DNA from: Solirubrobacter taibaiensis
GTDB lineage: Bacteria; Actinomycetota; Thermoleophilia; Solirubrobacterales; Solirubrobacteraceae
NCBI GenBank assembly: GCA_027587225.1
Contig: JAPDDQ010000015.1
Coordinates: 1 to 64,000 of the forward strand
DNA length: 64,000 nucleotides
Direction: 5' to 3'
Part shown: positions 29,913-38,083 of the stretch, piece after piece
Layout: every line of letters begins with the position of its first letter
Numbering within the stretch: position 1 is the stretch's first letter
The notes under the pieces: generated by a model
The model's database searches: none
Told to the model about the DNA's origin: nothing
What the model saw: the letters and a program-made list of their open reading frames with translations, nothing else
Position numbers and translations under genes: made by a program

Positions 29913-31493
29913 TCAGCCGCCAGTGCGCGTGTGATACGGGCTGTTCGCCGGTGACTCCATCGAGCTGCGGGCCAACTTCACCTGCTTCTTCGCCTGCGCG
30001 TGGGCGCGGATCTCGGCCGGTGACAGGCCGCGGAACCGCTCGTCGACGAGCTGCTCGGCGTACTCGTGGTCCTCGAAGTCCACGAGTGACGGCCGGCCGA
30101 TCGCGTAGACGGTGCGCCGGCCTCGCTCCTGGTAGACACCGCCCGGACCCGCCCCCGGCGTGAGCTCCTGCTCGTCCTTCATGTCGCGGACTTCGACGAC
30201 CGTGCTGGTCGGCGACTTCGAGCTCGACTTGAGCTCGTCGCCCGTCCGCTGGGCTTTGCCGTCGCCGTCCGGGCGAACCCCCTCGGTGACGTTGCCCTCG
30301 ATCGAGACGAGCTTGCCGGTGGTCGCGTCGTAGGACTCGACCATGACGATGTGGTTCGCGATCCCGTCCTTCGGTTTGACGCCTTTGTGGCGGATCAACG
30401 CGATGTCGCCGGGGCGGATGTCGGCCGCCGCCGACGGGCCGACCACCCACTTGCGCAGCGCCGAGCGGGAAGCGTGGTACTCCCTCACCGACCACCAGCG
30501 CCCATCGGCCCAGACCGACAGCGGCGCGCGCCCCGCGTTGACCTTCGCCGTGTACTGGAAGAAGTCGTTGACGTTGTCGGTGTGCGCGAACGCCATGCGC
30601 AGGTCCTTGTCCAGCGCCGCGCCGCGGAACATGTTGGCGGCGGCGAACATCCCGCACCAGTCGTCGACGACCTCCTTCTCCACCTCCTTGAAGGTCCCGT
30701 CCTCCTGCTTGACCATGACCTTGATCTTCTTGGTCTGCTGGCGGTCGTTGAACCCCGAGTCGGCGAACACATCGTCCATCTCGTTGCGCGCTCGCCTGGA
30801 GTCCTTGACCTCATCCACCGTGTTGGTCTGCACGGTGTCGGCCCGCCACGTCTCGCGCGCCTCCGCCACCGAGCGCGCCTGCAAGAGCGCGAGCGCCGCG
30901 TCCTGGCAGGCCTCGGCCGCTTGCTTGAGCTCGGGCGTCGGCGCCGCCGCGCGGAACGCGGACGCCTGCGCGCTGAACGCCTTCGCCTGGTCGAGCGACC
31001 CCAGCGCCGGATTGTCGGCGCGCCCGTGGCCGACCACCGACGACGCGTTCATCGCGGACACGACGTGATCACGCATCCGCTCGCCGAGCGCCTGCGCACC
31101 CCACCGGGCGGCGCCGATCTTCTCGTGCACGTCCGCGCCGGCCGCGCCGTACTCGGCGTCGCGGTCGGTCACCACGGTGCTCTCGAAGGTCAGAGCGCTC
31201 GCGTCGGCGGCATCACCGAGCACCCTGAGCACCTCCGCCAGCGAGCGCAACCACGCGGTCGCCGCAGCGAGATCCGTGCCTGCGGGCGCCGGCGCGAGCG
31301 CCTTCAGCAGCGGCGCACCCGCGCGATAGTGCCTCAGCGTGTCAGCGAGCTTCGGGAGCTCGGCCACCGGTTGGCGGGCGAGCAGCCTGGCAAGGGCGTG
31401 GTTGCTCACCGACAGCAACCCGGGAACCGGCGGCGCACTGCTCTCGTGCGGCCGCTGTCTTCGTGGCTTGCGGGCAATGTCGCGCTCTCGCAT
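29913..31493 (-). CDS. CHAP/NlpC-like cysteine amidase with injection-system-cargo-like N-terminus
   Basis: 526 aa. No signal peptide. The first 45 residues (basic, then LLSVSNHALARLLARQPVAEL) resemble the leader found on DUF4157-type and other cargo of extracellular contractile injection systems. A helical region follows to about residue 270. The C-terminal domain holds a plausible Cys-His-Asn/Glu set: Cys280 in DDWCGMF, His381 in ANHIVMVESYD, and Glu399/Asn401 in SIEGN, matching CHAP or NlpC/P60 peptidoglycan hydrolases. The context gives no tail or sheath gene. The amidase call is moderate; delivery by an injection system is inference. Start chosen at ATG 31493. Confidence 0.65.
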   Translation of the reverse strand: MRERDIARKPRRQRPHESSAPPVPGLLSVSNHALARLLARQPVAELPKLADTLRHYRAGAPLLKALAPAPAGTDLAAATAWLRSLAEVLRVLGDAADASALTFESTVVTDRDAEYGAAGADVHEKIGAARWGAQALGERMRDHVVSAMNASSVVGHGRADNPALGSLDQAKAFSAQASAFRAAAPTPELKQAAEACQDAALALLQARSVAEARETWRADTVQTNTVDEVKDSRRARNEMDDVFADSGFNDRQQTKKIKVMVKQEDGTFKEVEKEVVDDWCGMFAAANMFRGAALDKDLRMAFAHTDNVNDFFQYTAKVNAGRAPLSVWADGRWWSVREYHASRSALRKWVVGPSAAADIRPGDIALIRHKGVKPKDGIANHIVMVESYDATTGKLVSIEGNVTEGVRPDGDGKAQRTGDELKSSSKSPTSTVVEVRDMKDEQELTPGAGPGGVYQERGRRTVYAIGRPSLVDFEDHEYAEQLVDERFRGLSPAEIRAHAQAKKQVKLARSSMESPANSPYHTRTGG

Positions 31494-31576
31494 GCACTGC
31501 GCACCATCTCGCGTTCGCCGCCGACAAGCAACCTGCCGTGCGCAGACCGCGCAGGTCTGGCAGAGTCGGTCGTGCG

Positions 31577-33325
31577 ATGGCCACGAAGGTGATCGTCCTT
31601 GGCGGTGGCGTCGCGGGCATGACCGCGGCGCATGAGCTGGCGAGCCGGCCGGGGTTCGAGGTCGTCGTCTTCGAGCTGCGTCCGGTGGCCGGCGGCAAGG
31701 CGCGCAGCATGGACGCGATCGCCGGCGTCGGTGGCCGTCGCGCGCTGCCCGGCGAGCACGGGTTCCGGTTCTTTCCCGGGTTCTACAAGCACGTGCCGGA
31801 CACGATGAGCCGGATCCCGTACCGGTATCAGCTCCACGGCGTCCTCGACAACCTCGTGACGTCCACGCAGGTGCAGATCGCGCGCGAGGATGCGCGCAAC
31901 GAGCTCGTGTCACCCGCCCGCCTGCCGGCCTCTGCGAGTGACTGGGAGGCGACGCTGAAGTTCGCGCTGGCGTTCGCCACGCAGCTCGAGATCCCCGTCG
32001 AGGACCAACTGCATTTCGTCCGGCTCCTGAGCGACCTGCTCTCGGCGTGTGAGGAGCGCCGATTCGGCCAGTACGAGCAGCTGAGCTGGTGGGACTTCTC
32101 CGATGCCGAGCACTGCTCGCCGGGCTTCCAGAAGTTCCTTGCCGACGGGCTCACGCGCTCACTCGTCGCGGCCCGGGCACGCGAGATGAGCGCGCGCACC
32201 GGCGGCTCCATCCTGCTGCAACTGCTGCAGGACCTCGCCAGCCCGGCGGGACAGGCCGACCGGGTGCTCAACGGCCCGACGAGCGACGTCTGGATCGACC
32301 CGTGGCTGAACGAGCTCCGCCGGCTCGGCGTCGACTACCGGGTCGGCTGCCGCGTGGACGCGATCTCGAGTCAAGGGTCGCGCGTGACCGGCGTGCGCGT
32401 GCAGCCGGTGGACGAGGCGTTCGCGCCCGTCGGCGCCGCCTTCGACGCCACGGCCGACCACTACATCGCGGCCGTGCCGGTCGAGGTGCTGCGCGAAGCG
32501 ATCGCGATGGACCCGCTCAAACAGGCGAGCCCGGTGCTCGCCGGCCTCGACCGGCTGCAGGTGCGCTGGATGAACGGGATCATGTACTACCTGACGCGCG
32601 ACGCCCCGCTCGTCCACGGGCACACGATCTTCATCGACTCGGCGTGGGCGCTGACGTCGATCTCGCAGCGGCAGTTCTGGCCACGGTTCAACCCGCACGA
32701 CATGGGCGACGGCACCGTCGGCGGCATCCTCTCCGTCGACATCTCCGACTGGTTCGCTCCGGGCGAGTTCTCGGCCAGGGGCAAGCGCGCGCGCGACTGC
32801 ACGCGCGAGGAGATCGCCGAAGAGGTCTGGGACCAGCTCAAGGCCGCGCTCAACAACGGCACGACCGTGCTCGACGACGCCATGCGAGCCGCGTGGTTCC
32901 TCGACCCCTCGATCGTCCATCCCAACCCGGGCGAGGCGATGAACCTCGAGCCGCTGCTCGTCAACACCGCCGGCTCGTGGGACCATCGGCCGACCGCGGC
33001 GCTGCCCGAAGTCGAGAACCTGTTCCTCGCCTCCGACTACGTCCAGACCTCCACCGACCTCGCGACGATGGAAGGCGCCAACGAGGCCGCACGGCGCGCC
33101 GTCAACGCGGTGCTCGACGCGTCCGGCTCAGACGCCGATCGCTGCCGCCTCTGGCCGCTCCAAGACCCAGGCGGCCTGCCGTTCCGGCTCGCGCGCGAGG
33201 CGGATCGCGTGATTTACAAACTCTGCGGTGCGCGCCACGGTCCACCGCGGGTCCTCGCCGTGGAGGCCGAGCAACTGTTGAGCGACCCGCTCTCCCGCCT
33301 CCGCGACGTCCTGCCCTGGCGGTGA
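31577..33325 (+). CDS. FAD-dependent oxidoreductase of the phytoene desaturase/amine oxidase superfamily
   Basis: 582 aa. KVIVLGGGVAGMTAAHELASRPGFEVVVFELRPVAGGKARS is the dinucleotide-binding N-terminus. GEHGFRFFPGFYKHVPDTMSRIP and the C-terminal LPEVENLFLASDYVQTSTDLATMEGANEAARRAVNAVL are typical of hydroxysqualene dehydroxylase-like and phytoene desaturase-like enzymes. The substrate is probably an isoprenoid, but no terpenoid genes are nearby. Its stop lies 57 bases before the sigma-factor ATG used here; an in-frame GTG overlapping the stop is also possible, which would couple the two genes. Confidence 0.83.
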   Translation: MATKVIVLGGGVAGMTAAHELASRPGFEVVVFELRPVAGGKARSMDAIAGVGGRRALPGEHGFRFFPGFYKHVPDTMSRIPYRYQLHGVLDNLVTSTQVQIAREDARNELVSPARLPASASDWEATLKFALAFATQLEIPVEDQLHFVRLLSDLLSACEERRFGQYEQLSWWDFSDAEHCSPGFQKFLADGLTRSLVAARAREMSARTGGSILLQLLQDLASPAGQADRVLNGPTSDVWIDPWLNELRRLGVDYRVGCRVDAISSQGSRVTGVRVQPVDEAFAPVGAAFDATADHYIAAVPVEVLREAIAMDPLKQASPVLAGLDRLQVRWMNGIMYYLTRDAPLVHGHTIFIDSAWALTSISQRQFWPRFNPHDMGDGTVGGILSVDISDWFAPGEFSARGKRARDCTREEIAEEVWDQLKAALNNGTTVLDDAMRAAWFLDPSIVHPNPGEAMNLEPLLVNTAGSWDHRPTAALPEVENLFLASDYVQTSTDLATMEGANEAARRAVNAVLDASGSDADRCRLWPLQDPGGLPFRLAREADRVIYKLCGARHGPPRVLAVEAEQLLSDPLSRLRDVLPWR

Positions 33326-33381
33326 CGAGATTTCCATCCGGCGGTCACAATCCGGTTCACCCGTTCGATCTGTATGAGTAC

Positions 33382-33921
33382 ATGGACGCGCCCGACGATG
33401 TCCTGCTGTGCTCCGGCGACCTGGAGGATTTCGGTCGCTTCTACGACCGCTACGCGCGGACGCTGCTGGGCTTCTTCCAGCGCCGCACCGGCGATCCTGA
33501 GGTGGCCGCCGACCTGACGGCCGAGACGTTCGCGGCCGCACTCGTCGCGCGTTCTCGCTACCGGCCTCAGGCGGGGGCGGACGGGGCGGGCGCGTGGTTG
33601 TTCACGATCGCCCGCCACAAGCTGACCGACTATCTGCGCCGCGGGCACGCCGAGGACCGGATGCGCGCACGACTGGCGATGGAGCCGGTCCCGCTCGGCG
33701 CCGACGACATCGAGCTGATCCGCTGGCTCGGCGAGGAGGTCGCGACGCAGATGGTCGACGAGCTTGCGGAGGATCAGCGCGACGTGATCCGCGCCCACGT
33801 ATTGGACGACCAGGACTATGGCGAGATCGCGCGCACCCGCCGGCTCAGCGAGGCGACCGTGCGCAAGCGCGTCAGCCGCGGGCTGAAGGTCCTTCGCGAG
33901 CGAGCGGGAGGCGAACGATGA
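33382..33921 (+). CDS. ECF-type RNA polymerase sigma factor
   Basis: 179 aa. Region 2 is DLEDFGRFYDRYARTLLGFFQRRTGDPEVAADLTAETFAAALVARSRYRP followed by AWLFTIARHKLTDYLRR. Region 4 is LAEDQRDVIRAHVLDDQDYGEIARTRRLSEATVRKRVSRGLKVLRE. The ATG at 33382 gives the usual N-terminus; GTG 33322 would add 20 residues and overlap the upstream stop. The stop overlaps the ATG of a membrane protein in the place where an anti-sigma factor is expected. It probably directs a small regulon including itself. Confidence 0.88.
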   Translation: MDAPDDVLLCSGDLEDFGRFYDRYARTLLGFFQRRTGDPEVAADLTAETFAAALVARSRYRPQAGADGAGAWLFTIARHKLTDYLRRGHAEDRMRARLAMEPVPLGADDIELIRWLGEEVATQMVDELAEDQRDVIRAHVLDDQDYGEIARTRRLSEATVRKRVSRGLKVLRERAGGER

Positions 33922-34874
33922 GCGACGACTATCTCTCGCGACTGCGGGCCGAGTTGCTGCGCGCCGGTGCGGCGCAGGCGCCTCGCCGTCGCCGCCCGCT
34001 CCCCGCCATCCGGCTCGGGCCGGTGGTCGCCGTCGCGGCCGTCGCGCTGCTCGTGGCCGCCATCGTGCTGACCGTGCCGGGCGAACGCCGCGACGACCTT
34101 CCGTCGCAGGTCTCGGGCGGTTCGGTGCGGCTCACGTACCGCGTCCAGAGCGGTGATCCGACCGCAGCGGCGCAGATCATGCGCGCGCGGCTCAAGCACG
34201 CCGGTGTCGCCGCCGAGCTCACCGTCGGTGACCGCACGCTGGCCATTACCGCTCCGCGCGCCGTGAGCCAGGCCGTCAACACACTCACCGTGCCCGGCCG
34301 CTTCGCCATCTATGACTGGGAGCGCTCCGTCCTCGGCCCCGACGGCCGGCCGGCGCCGCGCGATCCAGCGGTCACCGGCGGCCCCGGCGCCGGCCAGTTG
34401 GCCGCGCTCACCGAGGAAGAGGCCCGCGCGCGTGCGGCTAAGCGTGCCGGCGCGCTCGCCGTCCACGCCGATCACGGCTGGTTCACGCTTGGCGGCGATG
34501 CCCCACTCACAAACGCGGACCTCTCGAGCGTGCGAGCCGGCGAGGACCCGATGGGCGGCAACCCGGTAGTCCAGCTCGATCTCACCTCAGCGGGGCAACA
34601 AGCGTTCACGACGCTCACCCGTGAGCTCGCCGAGCGCGGCGCCGACCACTCCGGCGGCGGCGACCCGCTTCAGACCTCCCAACACTTCGCGCTCGTGCTC
34701 GACGACCGCCTCCTCTCCACGCCGTTCATCAATTGGCGGGAAGTCCCGGAGGGGATCGACGGCTCAGAAGGCGTGTACATCCCGGATCTCCCGACTCCCG
34801 AACGGGCGCGGCTGACGGCTGCGCTCCTGAGCGCGGGGCCGCTCGCAGCCAGCCTGCAGCCCGTCTCCGGTTGA
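33918..34874 (+). CDS. membrane protein with SecD-type P1 head domain (anti-sigma position)
   Basis: 318 aa. A basic cytoplasmic N-terminus of about 35 residues, one membrane helix (VVAVAAVALLVAAIVLTV), then an extracytoplasmic part. SVRLTYRVQSGDPTAAAQIMRARLKHAGVAAELTVGDRTLAITAP and NPVVQLDLTSAGQQAFTTLTRELAER, with FALVLDDRLLSTPFINWREVPEG, match the P1 head of SecD without the rest of the translocase. It overlaps the sigma gene by four bases, the position normally held by an anti-sigma factor, but has no recognisable zinc-binding anti-sigma domain. It may sense envelope state; that is inference. Confidence 0.78.
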   Translation: MSDDYLSRLRAELLRAGAAQAPRRRRPLPAIRLGPVVAVAAVALLVAAIVLTVPGERRDDLPSQVSGGSVRLTYRVQSGDPTAAAQIMRARLKHAGVAAELTVGDRTLAITAPRAVSQAVNTLTVPGRFAIYDWERSVLGPDGRPAPRDPAVTGGPGAGQLAALTEEEARARAAKRAGALAVHADHGWFTLGGDAPLTNADLSSVRAGEDPMGGNPVVQLDLTSAGQQAFTTLTRELAERGADHSGGGDPLQTSQHFALVLDDRLLSTPFINWREVPEGIDGSEGVYIPDLPTPERARLTAALLSAGPLAASLQPVSG

Positions 34875-34879
34875 GCGGT

Positions 34880-34996
34880 CCTCGATATTGAGGCGACGCG
34901 GTCCTGAAGTTGGGTGCGCCAAAGCTCAGGGGTTTCCCTGGTGGTTCGGGGCGCGGAGCGCTGGGAGGGTCGGTGCCGCAGCCGACACCTCCCCAG
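34880..34996 (+). promoter_or_regulatory. structured 5' leader of the metalloprotease gene
   Basis: A long stem, CTGGGAGG plus GTCGG (34961-34973) pairing with CCGAC and CCTCCC(C)AG (34982-34996), ends inside the AGGAG ribosome-binding site (34995-34999) of the ATG at 35006. A short AGGG-GTTT-CCCT hairpin (34928-34939) precedes it. This could control translation. I could not match it to a known riboswitch class. Confidence 0.45.
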
Positions 34997-35005
34997 GAGA
35001 CACCA

Positions 35006-35572
35006 ATGGATCACTCGTTTCGCCACGCGCCCGGAAGGCTCGTGGCGCTCATCGCCGGCGCGCTGCTGGCGTTGCCGGCCGCCGCGCCGGCGAACCCGTT
35101 CCCCGGTAACGGCGATTCCACCGTCGCCGACAACGGTGTGCACACGTACTGCTACACGAGCAGCGTCAATGACGTGTCGGTCGTCACGTACGCGATGGGC
35201 GTGCTCGACAACACGACGGACATGTCCGACCTGTTCGCGGGCTCGCCCTCGGAGTGCTGGTACATGGAGACCGACATCTGGTGGTGGGAGGACGACCAGC
35301 CGGCCGGCATCCGCGGCCTGCGCGACTGCTGGCTGGAGTCCCCGAACGGCGTCTGCACGTCGTCGGACATCCACCTCGACTACGGGGAGATCAATCTCGG
35401 CATCAACGACTGGGAGGACCGGCGCAAGACCGCGGTCCACGAGGTCGGCCACAGCATCGGGCTCGGTCACGACAGCGTCAGCGCGATGATCGTCGGCGAG
35501 ATCCCCAGCACCTCGCTCGTCTGGCACCTCTACAGCGTGCACGACCGAGCCCACATCGATGCGACGTACTAG
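35006..35572 (+). CDS. secreted matrixin-like zinc metalloprotease
   Basis: 188 aa. Signal peptide GRLVALIAGALLALPAAAPA, then a compact domain with the metzincin zinc site HEVGHSIGLGH (His145, Glu146, His149, His155) and a possible Met-turn at Met161 (SAMI). Six cysteines before the active site suggest disulfides. The length is that of a minimal protease domain with no prodomain. Start set by AGGAG six bases before ATG 35006. The lipoprotein gene follows 13 bases later, so the two are likely co-transcribed. Confidence 0.82.
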   Translation: MDHSFRHAPGRLVALIAGALLALPAAAPANPFPGNGDSTVADNGVHTYCYTSSVNDVSVVTYAMGVLDNTTDMSDLFAGSPSECWYMETDIWWWEDDQPAGIRGLRDCWLESPNGVCTSSDIHLDYGEINLGINDWEDRRKTAVHEVGHSIGLGHDSVSAMIVGEIPSTSLVWHLYSVHDRAHIDATY

Positions 35573-35585
35573 GAGCTCTCGACCC

Positions 35586-36236
35586 ATGCGCATCGCCTTC
35601 CCCACGTCGGCCCTCGCGGCCGCGCTGCTCGTGCTCTCCGGATGCGGCATCCAGGGCGAGCCGCCCTCCGCGAAGCGGCTCGCCGCGCTCACCAGCCATG
35701 GCGTGCACGTCGACTACACCCCACTCGCGTCGCCCCGCGACGCGCTCGCCAAGGGCGACCTGGTCGCGCTCGGCACGCTCACCGACGTCGTGGACGTCGT
35801 CGCCGTGACGCACCCCGGCGCACGTGAGAACGAGCGCCAGGCCGGCGCCTACGCGACGTTCGTGCTCACCGTCGACGAGGTCATCTCCGGCGACCCGGCC
35901 AAGCTCCGCGATCGCCGCGTCTACGTGACCGTGAACAAGAGCCGGGCCACCGAGATCACCGCGCTGGCCCGCGCCAACTCGCATCCGCGTGTCGTCGCCG
36001 TGCTCGACGACATCAGCGACTGGAAGCCGTCGCCCGACGCGACCGTCACGCGATCGGCCGCGCTGCCCCTGGACGCCCCGCTGTACTTCGCCTACAGCGA
36101 CGGGCTGTGGTTGCAGGACGATGACGACGCGGCGATGACCGGCGTGTACGCCGAGCCGCGAGACCTGCCCGCCGCCTGGAACGGCCCAAGGACCGTGGCG
36201 GAGGTCGCCGCGTCGCTCCGCGCGGCCAAGCGCTAG
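35586..36236 (+). CDS. exported lipoprotein of unknown function
   Basis: 216 aa. The N-terminus MRIAFPTSALAAALLVLSGC is a lipoprotein signal with lipobox LSGC. The mature part has alternating strands (ALGTLTDVVDVVAVTHPG, YATFVLTVDEVISGDPAKLRDRRVYVTV) resembling small beta-barrel lipoproteins that carry a 'DVV' strand pattern. No catalytic motif is seen. It lies 13 bases after the metalloprotease and probably shares its message. Convergent gene 17 bases downstream. Confidence 0.75.
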   Translation: MRIAFPTSALAAALLVLSGCGIQGEPPSAKRLAALTSHGVHVDYTPLASPRDALAKGDLVALGTLTDVVDVVAVTHPGARENERQAGAYATFVLTVDEVISGDPAKLRDRRVYVTVNKSRATEITALARANSHPRVVAVLDDISDWKPSPDATVTRSAALPLDAPLYFAYSDGLWLQDDDDAAMTGVYAEPRDLPAAWNGPRTVAEVAASLRAAKR

Positions 36237-36253
36237 ATCTGGCGGCTCGGGGG

Positions 36254-36655
36254 CTATTCCTGGTTGCCTTTGTCCCCGAGTCGCTGATGATCGGCGACCG
36301 TGCGCGCGATCGCGTCCGCCTCTTCTCGGGGCTTCAGCGCAACGGAGTCGTCCGGTGCGTCCGCGCAGGCTCGATTGGTCGCCTCGACCGCACGCTCCAC
36401 CGCCTCGGCGAGCCTCTCGGCCTCGCCCGACTCGACCCCCTCGAGCACGATCTCATGCCCTTGGACGACCTCATTGAGCCCGAGATGCCCCACGTTCGGG
36501 TGCCCGGTGAACTCCACGGTCAGCCGCGCGCTCAGATCGCGCGACCAACGCGGACTCGGGGCACCTGACAACGGCAGGCGCAGACGCACCCCGACCTGTC
36601 CAACGGGCAACGGCTCGCCCCTGGCCGGCCCAACGATCGTGTGCTGCTCAGCCAT
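36254..36655 (-). CDS. small hypothetical protein
   Basis: 133 aa. Not recognised. The first half is beta-rich (VGVRLRLPLSGAPSPRWSRDLSARLTVEFTGHPNVGHLGLNEVVQGHEIVLEGV), and the second is a charged amphipathic helix (EAERLAEAVERAVEATNRACADA). No signal peptide or membrane helix. ATG 36655 is the first sensible start; the long frame that continues upstream has non-coding-like composition. It stands between a convergent lipoprotein and a divergent exported protein. Confidence 0.55.
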   Translation of the reverse strand: MAEQHTIVGPARGEPLPVGQVGVRLRLPLSGAPSPRWSRDLSARLTVEFTGHPNVGHLGLNEVVQGHEIVLEGVESGEAERLAEAVERAVEATNRACADAPDDSVALKPREEADAIARTVADHQRLGDKGNQE

Positions 36656-36829
36656 GTTTCCATCCCCACGCCAACGCAGGTTCGGTCCTGCTTGAGGCGG
36701 ACCGTACCAACAACGCGACGCCAGGCGGCTCAAAGGCCCGGATCGGGGTGACCGCAGCTCCGATTCGCGCAATGCAGCAGTGCCGACCGTCACGCCGCGT
36801 CGCACGCACCCGCGGCGTGTTGTAGGAGC

Positions 36830-38035
36830 ATGACCCTCGCGCTCGGGCTTCTGCTCGCCGCCGCAGTGCCAATGGACTTCGCCGTCGATCACACCGGGCG
36901 AACGTTCGAAGTGGCGCAGACGACGTCCTCCATCCAGTGGCGGGTGGCGGCGCCTGGCGAGTCGTTCGGGCCGCGGCGAACGCTCCTGCGGACGCGCTCT
37001 GCAGATCGATCGGTGAGAGCGGCTGTGGCCGCGGACGGCGGCGGCGTGATCGCGTTTCAGAGCGGAGTTTCGCGCCGGCGGCGGGTGCGCGTCGCCGGTT
37101 TCGACTCCCGCGGACGGGTCAGCCGTCCGCGCGTCGTGGCCCGGGGGCGCCGGATGGACCTTGCAGCGCTCGCGGTGGGGCGGGGCGGCGCCGCGGTCGT
37201 CGTGTGGTTTCGGCATCGGGCGGACGGGCGCTGGAGACTCGAAGCTGCCGTGCGCGACCCAGGCGCCGCCGCGTTCGGCTCGCCGAGGGCCGTGTCGCGG
37301 CTGCAGCGCGTGCCGTGCTGCACCGCCGTTGCTGCCGCGATCGGGGATCGCGGCGACGTTGTCCTCACCTGGCGGTCGACGCTCCGACCGGCGGCGTGGA
37401 CGGCGCTGCGCGCGGCGGGCGAGCAGTTTCGGCCGTCGCAGCGGCTGGCGCCCGAGTCGAGTGATGTCCCTCGGGCCGCGATCGGCGGCGACGGGACCGC
37501 GGCGGTGATCTACAGCTCCCAGCGTGTTCCACTGCGTCCGGGCGACGGGCTGCGCCTGCATCGGGCACGCAGCGGCGAGCCTTTCGGCGCCGCCGAGATC
37601 GTCAACCCCGGCGGCGGCGTCACGCTCGGGAGCGTGACCGTCACGCGCGCGGGCCGCACCACCGTGGCTTGGATCGAGCCGACCACCGCGCGGGTGCGTC
37701 TGTCCGAGGCCGAACCACGGATGCCGCTCGGCGCCGGCGTCGAGCTGGGAGTGGACGCCGCCTCGCGAGCGCCGGTGGTGGCGGCCGATGACGACGGGCG
37801 GACCGTGGTGGCCTGGACCGAGCGCGCGCCGTCTCGGCGGTCGCTCGACGAGCGCGTCGTGGCCGCCACGCGCGTCGCTTCAACCGCTGGCTTCGGCTCG
37901 CCCGTGGCGCTTGGCGCGCCCTGGCCGGTCGGTGCTCCCCGCGTCGTGCGGCTCATCCCCGGTGGTGGGGCAGTCGTGCTGTGGACCGGCACCGGCCGAA
38001 GTCGTTCCTCACACACCCTCACGCGGCTCCCGTAG
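36830..38035 (+). CDS. exported beta-propeller-like protein
   Basis: 401 aa. A short hydrophobic N-terminus (MTLALGLLLAAAVPMDFA) suggests export. The rest is repeated strands of the pattern 'AAVAADGGGVIAFQ', 'AALAVGRGGAAVVVWF', 'AAIGDRGDVVLTWR', 'AAIGGDGTAAVIYS', 'TVTRAGRTTVAWIE', 'VVAADDDGRTVVAWTE', about six or seven blades. This points to a propeller of unknown binding function. The downstream BNR_4 gene starts 48 bases later with its own strong ribosome-binding site. Confidence 0.72.
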   Translation: MTLALGLLLAAAVPMDFAVDHTGRTFEVAQTTSSIQWRVAAPGESFGPRRTLLRTRSADRSVRAAVAADGGGVIAFQSGVSRRRRVRVAGFDSRGRVSRPRVVARGRRMDLAALAVGRGGAAVVVWFRHRADGRWRLEAAVRDPGAAAFGSPRAVSRLQRVPCCTAVAAAIGDRGDVVLTWRSTLRPAAWTALRAAGEQFRPSQRLAPESSDVPRAAIGGDGTAAVIYSSQRVPLRPGDGLRLHRARSGEPFGAAEIVNPGGGVTLGSVTVTRAGRTTVAWIEPTTARVRLSEAEPRMPLGAGVELGVDAASRAPVVAADDDGRTVVAWTERAPSRRSLDERVVAATRVASTAGFGSPVALGAPWPVGAPRVVRLIPGGGAVVLWTGTGRSRSSHTLTRLP

Positions 38036-38083
38036 CTGAGGGATACTCGCTCGCTCAGGACCTACGGGCGAGAGGAGGACCAG

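Noticed and set aside
32089..33381. Long upstream extension of the sigma-factor frame
   Set aside because: It is a shifted frame over the FAD enzyme gene with Arg/Pro-rich nonsense; the sigma factor begins at 33382.
34880..35005. Possible c-di-AMP (ydaO) or c-di-GMP riboswitch
   Set aside because: The conserved CCGAAUCCG and GCUAACCUCG blocks of ydaO, and the GEMM core, are absent; only a generic structured leader is supported.
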